This document shows, in pieces, positions 1 through 8,279 of a DNA stretch of 64,000 bases; within the stretch, counting starts at the first letter, position 1; each line of letters starts with the position of its first letter. The notes under the pieces were generated by a model that saw nothing but the letters and a program-made list of their open reading frames with translations, made no database searches and was not told where the DNA came from. The DNA is from Streptomyces uncialis (GTDB lineage: Bacteria > Actinomycetota > Actinomycetes > Streptomycetales > Streptomycetaceae): the NCBI RefSeq assembly GCF_036250755.1, contig NZ_CP109583.1, positions 5,355,501 to 5,419,500 of the forward strand, written 5' to 3'. The position numbers and the translations under genes are program-made.

Positions 1-580
1 GCGGGTACGTCCGGGGGTGCGCAGTTCCCCGCGCCCCTGGGGTCCCACACCTGGGCGTACTTGTTCCCGTGCGGGCCGTTCGTGGGTGCGCAGTTCCCCG
101 CGCCCCTGGGTGGTGCCCCCTTGCGGTCGCTTCTTCGGGTGCGGGTCGCCCTCGTTTTCGCGCAGTTCCCCGCGCCCCTTTGGGGGCGCCCCCTGAGGCT
201 GTTCTCCGTCTGCTGGGGCGGGGTTGAACCATCCTCCTCGTGCAGGCGCTCGGCTACGTAAGGGGGTGGGCGGGAATCTCTGCTCGCAGACTCCGATGCT
301 CTTCAGTCCGGCAAGGGAACGTCCGACCGAGCGTGTCGGATCGAGGACGGAGAATCCCGACCGGCACCGACCCGAAGAACCGACCGGATGCGCCCCAAAG
401 GGGCGCGGGGAACTGCGCGAAACCACCGAGCGACGGCACAGGAACGGAGTACGCCCCGCCGGACGGACCTGGGAAGCGCAAGCGAAGGCGACCCGCGGGG
501 AACCGCGAAAACGACGAGCGACGGCACAGGAACGAAGTGCGCCCAGCACAGGGGGAACCTCGAAGGCGCAAGCGAAGGCG
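1..580. repeat. Intergenic repeat cluster A
   Basis: No credible gene lies here. The 20-mer GCGCAGTTCCCCGCGCCCCT occurs at 19-38, 88-107 and 160-179, inside imperfect tandem units of about 70 bp. Its reverse complement AGGGGCGCGGGGAACTGCGC is at 399-418, so the cluster is an overall inverted arrangement. Between the arms lies a conserved core, annotated separately. To the right are two looser units sharing CGAGCGACGGCACAGGAACG (about 428 and 528) and two copies of a GCGCAAGCGAAGGCG motif (about 478 and 567). The right edge runs into the stop codon of the DUF3180 gene. Related clusters sit at 10836-11494 and 53561-54247. GC-rich repeats of this kind are, from memory, common between Streptomyces genes; I know of no agreed name or function. 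Confidence 0.85.
231..406 (+). ncRNA. Candidate structured RNA core, copy 1
   Basis: Helices seen: outer stem GGGCGGGAATC (268-278) with GAATCCCGACC (352-362), two mismatches; small hairpin TCTG-CTCG-CAGA (279-290); inner stem TCCGATGC (292-299) with GTGTCGGA (333-340); 3' hairpin GCGCCCC-AAA-GGGGCGC (390-406). A matching hairpin lies just 5' of the core at 172-189. The inner stem uses T-G pairs on the plus strand, which would be A-C mismatches in a minus-strand RNA, so plus is favoured. Transcription is not shown by sequence. It could be a 3'-UTR or terminator element, or a DNA-level repeat. Confidence 0.5.
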
Positions 581-1069
581 TCACGCCGGGTGGGTGCCCG
601 GAGGGTGCGGTGTGTCGTCGTCCTCGGGGAGACGGCACACCCGCTCCAGGAACAGCGCGGCAGCTATGACCAGCAGCCCCGCGACGACCGAGAAGCCCGC
701 GTAGACGGCCTGGTCCCGACGGGCGGGCACATCGAGGGAGCCCAGCAGGAACGCCCCCACACCCCCGTAGAGCCCCGCGATCATCGCCGCGACCAGCGCA
801 CTCGCCTGCCCGAAGACCAGCGCGCGGGCGGCCATCAGCGGATCGACGCCCTTCGCCCCCGGCTGCCGCTCCCGCTGCGCGCGCAACCGCGCCCGCAGCG
901 ACAGCGCCGTGGCGACCAGGACGGCGGCGATCACGGCGAGCACGATGGGCGCGGCGAGCGGGACACCGGGCAGGGTGCCGACCGAGTCCCACAGCCGGGC
1001 TCCCGCCCAGGACACCACTCCGGCTCCGAGGAAGAGGCCGAGCAGGGTCCTGATGCGCAGCTGGTTCAC
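581..1069 (-). CDS. DUF3180 family membrane protein
   Basis: A 162-residue integral membrane protein with four predicted hydrophobic segments (about residues 8-25, 35-52, 83-103 and 118-138). It matches the DUF3180 family, which is typically found beside folK in actinomycetes. The GTG start at 1069 is chosen because it is preceded by an AGAAGGGA ribosome-binding site; the frame stays open upstream only through GC bias. It is last in the folP-folB-folK block, 95 bp after folK. No enzymatic role is known to me. Its stop codon lies inside the end of repeat cluster A, so the last residues may have been altered by the repeat. Confidence 0.8.
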   Translation of the reverse strand: MNQLRIRTLLGLFLGAGVVSWAGARLWDSVGTLPGVPLAAPIVLAVIAAVLVATALSLRARLRAQRERQPGAKGVDPLMAARALVFGQASALVAAMIAGLYGGVGAFLLGSLDVPARRDQAVYAGFSVVAGLLVIAAALFLERVCRLPEDDDTPHPPGTHPA

Positions 1070-1164
1070 GTCGTCCCTTCTGTCCCGGTCGGAGCCGGTG
1101 GTGTGCGGCTCGGGGCCGGGGTGTCCCGGTCGGTGGCGTTGATGCCCTCGCCCGACCTTAACGA

Positions 1165-1773
1165 CTACTCGGGCAGCCGGAGTTCCAGGTCGGGCCGTGT
1201 GGTGACACCTTCCCGGGTGACTCCGGCGAGGAGATCGCCGACCGCGCCGTGTCCGGGGAGCTCGGCGCCGGGGTCGATGTCGGCCCACGGGGCCAGCACG
1301 AAGGCGCGTTCATGGGCGCGGGGGTGGGGGAGCGTCAGCACCGGGTCGTCCGAGGTCACATCGGCGTAGGTGACGATGTCGACGTCGAGGGTGCGCGGGC
1401 CCCAGCGCTCGTCCCGTACCCGTTCGAACGCCTCCTCGACAGCCTGCGCGCGTTCCAGCAGGGAGCCGGGCGGGAGGGTGGTGCGGATCAGGACGACGGC
1501 GTTGAAGTACGAGGGCTGGCTGCCCGGGTCGACGCCCCAGGGCTCGGTCTCGTAGACCGGGGAGACTGCCTTCACCCGCAGGCCGGGGGTGTCCTCCAGC
1601 GCGTCCACGGCTCCCTGGAGGGTCTCCAGCCGGTTGCCGAGGTTGCTGCCGAGGGACAGTACGGCGCCGCGGGGGTTGCTGAGGGTGGTGTCGGCGGCGT
1701 CCACCTGGGCCACCACGGAGGCGGGGACCGGCTGCACGGTGGGGTCGCTCTGCCCGCCGGGGTGGGTGTTCAT
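1165..1773 (-). CDS. folK: 2-amino-4-hydroxy-6-hydroxymethyldihydropteridine pyrophosphokinase
   Basis: FolK transfers pyrophosphate from ATP to 6-hydroxymethyl-dihydropterin in folate synthesis. The 202-residue protein has the family hallmarks: SLGSNLGNR near residue 40, PVYETEPWG near 75, FNAVV near 90, RWGPRTLDVDIV near 128, and LPHPRAHERAFVL near 150. A ~35-residue N-terminal extension precedes the fold; the family is usually about 160 residues. The ATG start overlaps the folB stop as ATGA, indicating translational coupling in a folP-NTF2-folB-folK operon. The product works directly after FolB and before FolP. Confidence 0.96.
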   Translation of the reverse strand: MNTHPGGQSDPTVQPVPASVVAQVDAADTTLSNPRGAVLSLGSNLGNRLETLQGAVDALEDTPGLRVKAVSPVYETEPWGVDPGSQPSYFNAVVLIRTTLPPGSLLERAQAVEEAFERVRDERWGPRTLDVDIVTYADVTSDDPVLTLPHPRAHERAFVLAPWADIDPGAELPGHGAVGDLLAGVTREGVTTRPDLELRLPE

Positions 1774-2129
1774 GCGCGGCTCCGGGCGATGGTGACGGTC
1801 ACGTCGTCGAAGGGCACGGTGATGGGCGCGTCCGGTTTGTGGACGCACACCTCGACCTCCTGGACGCCGTCGTGCCGCAGGCAGATCGTGGCGATGCGCT
1901 CGGCGAGCGTCTCGATGAGGTTGACGGGCTCGCCCTCGACGACGGCCACGACCTCCTCGGCGACGATGCCGTAGTGCACGGTTTTCGCCAGGTCGTCGTC
2001 GGCCGCCGCGGGACGGGTGTCGATGCCGAGGGTCAGATCCACGATGAAGGTCTGGCCCTCCTCGCGTTCCCTGGGGAACACCCCGTGGTGTCCGCGGGCC
2101 TTCAGGCCGCGCAGCGCGACACGATCCAC
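1770..2129 (-). CDS. folB: Dihydroneopterin aldolase
   Basis: FolB converts 7,8-dihydroneopterin to 6-hydroxymethyl-dihydropterin and glycolaldehyde. The 119-residue protein shows the FolB signature GLKARGHHGVFPRE near the N-terminus, the catalytic-region sequence VHYG, then VNLIETLAERI, and ends in the typical VTVTIARSRA. I place the start at GTG 2129, with a GGAG ribosome-binding site 8 nt upstream; a GTG three codons earlier (2138) lies within that site. The gene overlaps folK by 4 bp and follows the NTF2-like gene by about 125 bp. Confidence 0.95.
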   Translation of the reverse strand: MDRVALRGLKARGHHGVFPREREEGQTFIVDLTLGIDTRPAAADDDLAKTVHYGIVAEEVVAVVEGEPVNLIETLAERIATICLRHDGVQEVEVCVHKPDAPITVPFDDVTVTIARSRA

Positions 2130-2253
2130 GTACCTCACTCCTGCCGTCGTCGTTGTGGGAGGCCGCCCCCGGGTGCGCTCGGGCGCCGGCCTCGATCGAG
2201 GCTACCCGTGCCCACCGACAGGGCCCGTCCGAGGGTGCGGGCCCGTGGGGCGG

Positions 2254-2763
2254 TCAGAGGCCCGGGGTCTCGGTGTCCTCGTCGGAGTCGTCCTCGCTCT
2301 CGGCGAGGACGGGGGACGCGTGGTGCGACCAGAGCTTCCAGCCCTCGGAGGTGCGGCGGAACACGTTCGTGGCGACGACCAGCTGTCCGACCAGGGGGCC
2401 CAGTTCCTCGCCGCCCTCGGGGGCCGGGCCGCCGCTGAGGATGTTCTCGGTGCAGGTGACCAGGGCGGTGCCGGCGGAGACGGACATATGGACATCGGTC
2501 AGGAAGAACTGGATGTAGTCGGTGTTCGCCATGATCAGCGCGTACGACCTCAGGACCTCGCCGCGGCCCGTGAGCGGCGGCCAGCCCGGATGCACGCAGG
2601 AGATCTCGGGCGCCGACCCGGGGGTGGTGCCGGGGAGGTCGCCGGCGTTCAGCCAGAGGTCGGAGAGGGTGTCGAAGTCGCCCTGCTCCAGTGCTTCGTA
2701 GAAGGCCGTGTTGGCACGCTCGACCTCTTCGAGGTCGGTGCCGGGCGTACCGGGTGCGGTCAC
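2254..2763 (-). CDS. NTF2/SnoaL-like protein
   Basis: A 169-residue soluble protein with an NTF2-like (SnoaL-type) cone fold. It carries the N-terminal EEVERANTAFYEALEQGDFD helix region, a WPPLTGRGEVLRSY segment near residue 65, and the C-terminal strand VVATNVFRRTSEGWKLWSHH. The last ~18 residues are acidic. The GTG start overlaps the folP stop as GTGA, so it is probably translated with folP. It sits inside the folate operon, and its function is not established; a pterin- or ligand-related role would be inference from position only. Confidence 0.8.
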   Translation of the reverse strand: MTAPGTPGTDLEEVERANTAFYEALEQGDFDTLSDLWLNAGDLPGTTPGSAPEISCVHPGWPPLTGRGEVLRSYALIMANTDYIQFFLTDVHMSVSAGTALVTCTENILSGGPAPEGGEELGPLVGQLVVATNVFRRTSEGWKLWSHHASPVLAESEDDSDEDTETPGL

Positions 2764-3620
2764 CGGGCGCCCTCGACGGCGCGGGCGACGCGTACGGCGT
2801 CGGCGGTGGCGCGCACCTCGTGGACCCGGACGGCCCAGGCGCCGCTGTGGGCGGCGATCGCGGAGACGGCGGCGGTGGCGGCGTCCCGTTCGCGGGCGGG
2901 CGGCGGGGCGCCCTCCGGGCCCGCGAGGACCCGGCCCAGGAACCGCTTGCGGGAGGCGGCGACCAGGACGGGGTGGCCGAGGGCGCGCAGCCGCTCCAGG
3001 CGGGCGAGCAGGGCCAGGTCGTGGTCCACGTCCTTGGAGAAGCCGAGGCCGGGGTCGACGACTATCCGGTCGGGCGCGACCCCGCCCGCGATGACGGCCT
3101 CCACGCGCGCGTGCAGCTCGTCGACGACCTCCTTGACGACATCGGCGTAGACGCCCTGGATACGGGGGCCCTCCAGGAAGCCGCGCCAGTGCATCACCAC
3201 GAAGGGGGCGCCCGCGGCGGCCACCACCGGGATCATGTCGGGGTCGGCGAGCCCTCCGCTGACGTCGTTGACGAGTACGGCGCCGGCCGCGAGCGACCGC
3301 TCGGCCACGGAGGCGCGCATGGTGTCCACGGACACCTTGGCCCCCTCCGCCGCCAGACCGCGCACCACGGGGACGACCCGGCGCAATTCCTCCGACTCGT
3401 CGACCCGGCTGGCACCGGGGCGGGTGGACTCACCGCCGACGTCGACGAGGTCGGCGCCCTGGTTCACGAGGTCGAGGCCGTGTTTGACCGCGGCGGTGGT
3501 GTCGAACCACCGGCCGCCGTCGGAGAAGGAGTCCGGGGTCACGTTGACGACGCCCATGACCCCGCAGCGGTCCCACTCGGGCAGTCCGTCGACCCGTCCG
3601 CGATCCTGGAGGCGATTCAT
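2760..3620 (-). CDS. folP: Dihydropteroate synthase
   Basis: FolP condenses hydroxymethyl-dihydropterin pyrophosphate with p-aminobenzoate to give dihydropteroate, the sulfonamide target. The 286-residue protein has the TIM-barrel signatures GVMGVVNVTPDSFSDGG near residue 20, VDVGGESTRPGA near 58, VSVDTMRA near 95, LVNDVSGG near 115, and PGLGFSKD and ASRKRFLG toward the C-terminus. The ATG at 3620 gives normal family length; the same frame stays open far upstream, but the translation there is low-complexity Arg/Pro with no homology. It heads the minus-strand folate block. Confidence 0.96.
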   Translation of the reverse strand: MNRLQDRGRVDGLPEWDRCGVMGVVNVTPDSFSDGGRWFDTTAAVKHGLDLVNQGADLVDVGGESTRPGASRVDESEELRRVVPVVRGLAAEGAKVSVDTMRASVAERSLAAGAVLVNDVSGGLADPDMIPVVAAAGAPFVVMHWRGFLEGPRIQGVYADVVKEVVDELHARVEAVIAGGVAPDRIVVDPGLGFSKDVDHDLALLARLERLRALGHPVLVAASRKRFLGRVLAGPEGAPPPARERDAATAAVSAIAAHSGAWAVRVHEVRATADAVRVARAVEGAR

Positions 3621-3955
3621 GCTTTCCAGCCTAGGCCCGCGCGCGGGGTGCTGTTCTCCCGGTTCCCCCCGGGTCCTGCCTGCGACTCCATGGTCGCGCA
3701 CGACCCGTGCGTGGTGCCGCCCGGCGGGTCGGTGGTTCCGCCCGGCCGTCAGTGGTTCCCATCGGCGGCCCGTGGCTCCGCCTGGGGGCCAGTGGGTTCC
3801 GCCGGGCACCCTGGTCACGGCGGGATTCCGCCCCGGCACCCGGTCGCGCCGGGGCGGGACGGGGGGCACGCGCGCGGGACGTCGAACCGGGGCACGCGCG
3901 CGGGGGACGTGCCCCGGCTCGTCCAGGCACCCCGTTCCGGGGTGTGTGCGCCGTG
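3621..3955. other. Gene-free GC-rich stretch upstream of folP
   Basis: All frames translate to Pro/Arg/Gly-rich low-complexity sequence with no recognisable motif. The stretch lies between the folP start and the premature end of the lysyltransferase-type gene. It may include the folP promoter and the decayed remains of the missing lysyltransferase C-terminus, but I could not recognise any conserved piece of that domain. Confidence 0.4.
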
Positions 3956-5236
3956 TCACGCCCCGGCGGTGGCGGTGCCCGGGTCCGGGCCGGGTCCCCG
4001 GCGGGTACGGCGGCGGCGTGGGGCGCGCCCTACGCGCGCGGGGCGACGCGCTGTCCGGTCCGCGTCTGCGGGTACGTGTCCGGGGGGCGGGCGGTCCCCG
4101 GGGGCCGTCGCCTCGTCGGGGGCCTGGGGGGCGAGGCCGGTCTCCCGGGTCCAGACCTCGGCGCCGGCCGGGGAGCAGCCGGTGACGGCGGGTGTCCAGG
4201 AGCGGGCCCTGGCCACGTCCATGAAGCGTTCGATGGCGCCGGGCCACGCCTCCGCGGCGCCCACCGGGTCGCCGTCCGCGATCATCACCCCGCGCACCAC
4301 CCGGTAGCGGACGGCGGCCCGGCCGCTGGGGGAGAACACCACGCGGTGGTCCCGCCGGGTCCCCGGCCGGTCGAGCGGGCCCCGGCCGCCGTGCGGGTCG
4401 AGCAGGGCCCGCAGACGGTCCTCGTCGTCGGCGGTGGGCCGGGTGTCGGGCCCGCCGGGGCGCAGCGCCAGATGGACCGTGGTGACGCCTGTCAGCAGGC
4501 CCAGGGAGCCCAGACAGACGGCGACCGTCCATGCGGCGCTCCCCGTGTGGTCGAGGGGCCCCTCGACGCCCAGGAGCCCGTACAGGACGTGGGTCAGGCG
4601 GGCGGCGACGCTGGGGGCGCCGTCCATGCGGTCGGCGTGGGCGCCGACCAGGAGGAGGCCGAGCAGGATCGAGCCGGACCCCAGGAGGACGAAGTTCTTG
4701 AGCGCCCGCCAGCGGCTGCGCCGGTCCGGCGGGGCGGTGAAGCGGGCCCGGTGGCGCAGCAGCAGCGCGAGCAGCGCCAGGGGGACCAGCGTCCCGAACA
4801 CGGAGTGGCGGTGCGCGAACTGCGCGGCGGCGCCCAGGGGCAGCAGTACCAGGGCGGCCAGGCAGGACCGGCGTTCGCCGCGGCGCAGTCCTCGGGCGAG
4901 CAGCAGGGTCAGTACGCCCGTGTTCAGCGCCAGGGCCGTGGCCAAGGACACGACGGGGTCGGGCCGTGCCCCGGCGGCGGGGGCCCGGGGTCCGCCTGAC
5001 GGGCCGCCGGGCAGGACACCGGTCAAGGCGCCCGGCAGTACGCCGGGCAGGACGATCGGGGCGATGCCCAGCAGACCGGCGCACACGGCCGTCCACGCGG
5101 CCGTCGTGCCCACGGACCCGCGCGTGGGACGCGGTTCCCGCCCGTCGGGCCGGAGCCCGTCCGGGGTGGTGCCGTAGGCGTCGATGAGCATCGCATCACA
5201 CAGTTCCGCGAGAGGTCCTTGGGCGTGGTGCCGCAT
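3956..5236 (-). CDS. Truncated lysyltransferase-type (MprF/LysX-like, DUF2156) membrane protein
   Basis: The N-terminal two thirds hold about six hydrophobic segments (about residues 45-235). Next come a TADDEDRLRALLDPHGG linker and the start of a phosphatidylglycerol-lysyltransferase/DUF2156 domain, with FSPSGRAAVRYRVVRGVMIADGDPVG, WPGAIERFMDVARARSWTPAV and the EVWTRETGL region (residues ~295-375). The domain then dissolves into ~50 Arg/Pro residues and stops at 426. Full proteins of this architecture are, from memory, about 580-600 residues. The later acyl-transfer core is absent, and I could not find it in another frame downstream. Likely inactive, or a frameshifted remnant. The start is uncertain: ATG 5236, or ATG 5191 (MLIDAYG). 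Confidence 0.65.
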   Translation of the reverse strand: MRHHAQGPLAELCDAMLIDAYGTTPDGLRPDGREPRPTRGSVGTTAAWTAVCAGLLGIAPIVLPGVLPGALTGVLPGGPSGGPRAPAAGARPDPVVSLATALALNTGVLTLLLARGLRRGERRSCLAALVLLPLGAAAQFAHRHSVFGTLVPLALLALLLRHRARFTAPPDRRSRWRALKNFVLLGSGSILLGLLLVGAHADRMDGAPSVAARLTHVLYGLLGVEGPLDHTGSAAWTVAVCLGSLGLLTGVTTVHLALRPGGPDTRPTADDEDRLRALLDPHGGRGPLDRPGTRRDHRVVFSPSGRAAVRYRVVRGVMIADGDPVGAAEAWPGAIERFMDVARARSWTPAVTGCSPAGAEVWTRETGLAPQAPDEATAPGDRPPPGHVPADADRTARRPARVGRAPRRRRTRRGPGPDPGTATAGA

Positions 5237-5400
5237 CCGGTGTCCCGTGGTGCGGCGCTCTCTAGGACGGATGGTTCAGGAGCCCGGTTCACTTCGCGGT
5301 GGCCCGAGGGCGGGCGGGAGCCCTGGTCGGGTGGCCTGCTCGGGGGCCGCGCCGCGCGGCCGGGGGGCCCGGACGGCGGTCGCGGGTCCCGCCGGGTGGC

Positions 5401-6549
5401 TCAGCTCCCGGGCACCGTCTCCAGCTCGACCTCCGCGCGCGGGACGTCCCGCAGATCCGCCGCGGTGGACCTGCGCAGCGCCTCGTGGAGGCTCTGCGGG
5501 GTGAGGACGCCGAGGAACCGGCCCGCGCTCTCCTCGTCGATCACGGCGATCCACCCGGCGTCGTGCTGGAGCATCGTCGCGAACGCGTGCTTCAGGGACG
5601 CGCCCACCGGCAGCCACGCCTCCATCCGGCGGGCGTGCTCACGGACCGTACCGGTGCGCCCGCGCGCGTGCTCCTCGGATATCCAGCCGTGCAGATCGCC
5701 GTCGGCGTCCAGGACCACGGCCCAGCGCGCGCCCAGTTCCTTCGGCAGCGCGTCGTCCAGCCGCACCACCGGGGGCTGCTCCAGATCGCTCTCCTCGATG
5801 GGTGTCACCGACAGCCGCTTCAGGCCCCGGTCGGCGCCCACGAACTCGGCCACGTAGTCGCCGGACGGGGCGCCGAGCACCGTGGCGGGGGTGTCGAACT
5901 GCTCGATGCGACCGGCCCCGTACACCGCGATCCGGTCCCCCAGCCGGACCGCCTCCTCGATGTCGTGGGTGACGAACAACACGGTCTTGCGCACCGACTG
6001 CTGGAGCCGCAGGAACTCCGACTGGAGACGCTCGCGGACCACCGGGTCGACCGCGCCGAACGGCTCGTCCATGAGCAGCACCGGCGGATCGGCGGCCAGG
6101 GCGCGCGCGACGCCCACCCGCTGGCGCTGTCCGCCGGAGAGCTGGTCGGGGTAGCGCTCGCCGTGGACGGACGGGTCGAGGCCGACCAGGTCGAGGAGTT
6201 CGGCGGCCCGCGCGCGGGCCTTCTTGCGGCTCACGCCCAGCAGATGCGGCACGGTCGCCGTGTTGTCGAGGACGGTCCGGTGCGGGAAGAGGCCCACCTG
6301 CTGGATGACGTAGCCGATCCGGCGCCGCAGTTCGACGGGATCGCCCGCGGCGATGTCCTCGCCGTCGAGGAATATCCGTCCGCTCGTCGGCTCGATCAGC
6401 CGGTTCACCATCTTCATCGTCGTGGTCTTCCCGCAGCCGGACGGGCCGACAAGGGTGACCAGTTCACCGGCGGCGACCTCGAAGGACAGATCGTCCACGG
6501 CGGTGGTGCCGTCGGCGTAGCGCTTGCTGACGTTCTCGAACCGGATCAT
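5401..6549 (-). CDS. opuCA: Glycine betaine/carnitine/choline-type ABC transporter ATP-binding protein
   Basis: ATPase of an osmoprotectant importer of the OpuC/ProV type. The 382-residue protein has Walker A GPSGCGKT (35-42), Q-loop QQVGLFPH (~83-90), signature LSGGQ (137-141), Walker B LLMDEPF (158-164) and the switch His in VTHDIEEA. It ends with a tandem CBS region (about residues 250-375), typical of OpuCA and thought to sense ionic strength or nucleotides. It is transcribed divergently from the two permeases and binding protein, which supply the rest of the complex. Substrate assignment to betaine or choline is by family; related systems also import other quaternary amines, including ergothioneine. 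Confidence 0.9.
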   Translation of the reverse strand: MIRFENVSKRYADGTTAVDDLSFEVAAGELVTLVGPSGCGKTTTMKMVNRLIEPTSGRIFLDGEDIAAGDPVELRRRIGYVIQQVGLFPHRTVLDNTATVPHLLGVSRKKARARAAELLDLVGLDPSVHGERYPDQLSGGQRQRVGVARALAADPPVLLMDEPFGAVDPVVRERLQSEFLRLQQSVRKTVLFVTHDIEEAVRLGDRIAVYGAGRIEQFDTPATVLGAPSGDYVAEFVGADRGLKRLSVTPIEESDLEQPPVVRLDDALPKELGARWAVVLDADGDLHGWISEEHARGRTGTVREHARRMEAWLPVGASLKHAFATMLQHDAGWIAVIDEESAGRFLGVLTPQSLHEALRRSTAADLRDVPRAEVELETVPGS

Positions 6550-6689
6550 GAGTCCCCCTCGTGGTGCGGAATGCGTGGTGCGGAGTGCGCGCTGCGGATT
6601 GTGAATGCCGTGTTGCGTCGGTCCGACGCGCCTCAGCGATTGTCAGTGGCCGGGGTTAGGGTCGCCAGGTCGACCGGATACCCAGGTTG

Positions 6690-6701
6690 ACAGATATCTG
6701 T
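6690..6701. promoter_or_regulatory. Palindrome in the divergent opuC promoter region
   Basis: ACAGATATCTGT is a perfect 12-bp palindrome in the ~190-bp region between the divergent ATPase and permease genes, 40 bp before the permease start. It overlaps a TTGACA hexamer (6687-6692). It is a candidate operator for a regulator of the transporter. A GTGGTGCGGARTGCG direct repeat also lies near the ATPase start (about 6559-6588). Confidence 0.4.
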
Positions 6702-6740
6702 TCGAGGAGTGCCCGGCGGAAAACGGGGGAGGTGGCACGG

Positions 6741-7478
6741 GTGAGCGCGCGCGACTGTCTGACGACGAACGAATGGATCTGCGGGGAGTACGTCACATCC
6801 CGGAGCCAGGAGCTGGTCGACGCGACCCTTCAGCACATCGCCATCACCGCCGCGGCGGTGGCGATCGGGGTCGCCGTGGCACTGCCGCTCGCCCTGCTCG
6901 CCCGCCGGTGGCGGGCGCTGGCGGGCCCCGTCCTCGGGATCACCACGGTGCTGTACTCGGTGCCCTCGCTGGCGATGTTCTCGCTGCTGCTGCCGCTCTT
7001 CGGGCTGTCGGCCGCGCTCGTCGTCACGGGCCTGGTGCTGTACTCGCTGACGATCCTCGTCCGGAACATCCTCATCGGACTGCGGTCCGTGCCCGAGGAG
7101 GTCAGGGAGGCCGCGCGCGGCATGGGCTACGGCCCGCTGCGCCGCCTCTGGGAGGTCGAGCTGCCGCTGGCGCTGCCCGCGCTCCTCGCGGGGGTGCGCA
7201 TCACCACGGTGGCCACGGTCGCGCTCACCACGGTCGGCGCCATCGTCGGCCACGGCGGCCTCGGCACACTGATCCTCGACGGCCTCGACACCAGCTTCAA
7301 GGCGCAGGTCCTCACCGCGTCGGTGCTGTGCGTGCTCCTCGCCCTCGCCGCTGACGCGGCCCTGCTCCTGGTCCAGCGGCTGCTCACCCCCTGGACACGT
7401 CCCTCGCGCGCGGGCCGGTCCGCGCGCGCCTCCCGCGCGCCCCGGCCCGCTGTCGAGAAGGCGGCCGAGGCGGTATGA
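6741..7478 (+). CDS. opuCB: Glycine betaine-type ABC transporter permease 1
   Basis: A 245-residue inner-membrane permease with five or six hydrophobic segments. It has the EAA-type coupling loop EEVREAARGMGYGPLRRLWEVELPLALPALLAGVRI, which contacts the ATPase, and the family motif TVGAIVGHGGLGTLI. I place the start at GTG 6741, with GGGGGAGG 8 nt upstream, rather than at the upstream in-frame candidates. It overlaps the second permease by 4 bp (ATGA). The C-terminal ~25 residues are Arg/Ala-rich. Its partners are the divergent OpuCA-like ATPase and the binding protein downstream. Confidence 0.9.
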   Translation: MSARDCLTTNEWICGEYVTSRSQELVDATLQHIAITAAAVAIGVAVALPLALLARRWRALAGPVLGITTVLYSVPSLAMFSLLLPLFGLSAALVVTGLVLYSLTILVRNILIGLRSVPEEVREAARGMGYGPLRRLWEVELPLALPALLAGVRITTVATVALTTVGAIVGHGGLGTLILDGLDTSFKAQVLTASVLCVLLALAADAALLLVQRLLTPWTRPSRAGRSARASRAPRPAVEKAAEAV

Positions 7479-8155
7479 ACGCGATATCGGGGGCGTACGA
7501 GTGGCTCGCGACCGGCGCCAACTGGCAGGGCGAGCGGGGCGTGTGGCACCGGCTCGCGGAGCATCTCTACTTCAGCGGTGTGTGTCTGCTGATCTCCTGT
7601 CTGATCGCCCTGCCGCTCGCCCTGTGGCTGGGCCATCTCGGCAAGGGCGGGGCCCTCGCGGTCAACCTCTCCAACGTGGGCCGCGCGATACCCACCCTCG
7701 CCGTACTGGTGCTGCTCACCCTCACCCCGCTGGGCCGCTACGGCGACGTACCGACGCTCATCGCCCTGGTCCTGTTCGCGGTCCCGCCGCTGCTGACCAA
7801 CGCGTACGTGGGGATGCGCGAGGTCGACCGTTCCGTGGTGGAGGCCGCCCGGGGCATGGGTATGAGCGGTTGGCAGCTCTTCGCGCGCGTGGAACTGCCG
7901 CTGGCGTATCCGATGGTCATGGTGGGCATCAGATCGGCGGCGGTCCAGGTCGTGGCGACGGCGACCCTGGCGGCGATGGCGGGTGAGGGCGGTCTCGGCC
8001 GGATCATCACCGCCGGGTTCAGCTTGCAGAACACCCCCCAGGTCGTCGCGGGCGCCTTCCTGGTGGCGGTCCTCGCGCTGCTCGTCGAAGGTCTTCTCGC
8101 GCTCGCGGCACGGCTCTTCGACCCGATGCGCGGCCGCCCCGGAGCGGCGCGCTGA
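7475..8155 (+). CDS. opuCD: Glycine betaine-type ABC transporter permease 2
   Basis: A 226-residue permease paralogous to its neighbour. It has hydrophobic segments at roughly residues 33-52, 65-83, 92-110, 150-170 and 185-212, and the coupling loop DRSVVEAARGMGMSGWQLFARVELPLAYPMVMVGIR. The TLAAMAGEGGLGRII motif matches the OpuC/ProW family. Its start overlaps the first permease stop as ATGA. Two permease genes in tandem suggest a heterodimeric membrane channel, as in OpuCB/OpuCD. Confidence 0.9.
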   Translation: MNAISGAYEWLATGANWQGERGVWHRLAEHLYFSGVCLLISCLIALPLALWLGHLGKGGALAVNLSNVGRAIPTLAVLVLLTLTPLGRYGDVPTLIALVLFAVPPLLTNAYVGMREVDRSVVEAARGMGMSGWQLFARVELPLAYPMVMVGIRSAAVQVVATATLAAMAGEGGLGRIITAGFSLQNTPQVVAGAFLVAVLALLVEGLLALAARLFDPMRGRPGAAR

Positions 8156-8209
8156 ACCCGGCGCGGCCACGACCCCGCCGTACGGCCGCAGGACGCCGTA
8201 CGGCAAGGC

Positions 8210-8233
8210 GGCGGGCACGCGTGTGTGCCCGCC
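8210..8233. terminator. Intra-operon hairpin
   Basis: GGCGGGCAC and GTGCCCGCC form a perfect 9-bp stem with a 6-nt loop between the permease and binding-protein genes, 47 bp before the latter. No T-run follows. It may be a partial terminator or an RNA-processing/stabilising hairpin that sets relative expression of the binding protein. Confidence 0.5.
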
Positions 8234-8279
8234 GTCACGAACGACTGACACACACCCACTCCCGAACGGACGGTCGGCG

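Noticed and set aside
222..232. GGGTTGAACC in the repeat cores as a tRNA T-arm
   Set aside because: No acceptor, D or anticodon arm can be folded around it; the same applies to GGTTTGAACCC at about 37648.
1..600. Tandem GCGCAGTTCCCC units as a CRISPR array
   Set aside because: Units are imperfect, the spacers between 20-mers are themselves similar, inverted copies exist, and no cas gene is near.
2760..5096. A 778-residue protein extending folP upstream
   Set aside because: The extension is Arg/Pro low-complexity read from the shadow frame of the lysyltransferase-type gene; folP starts at 3620.
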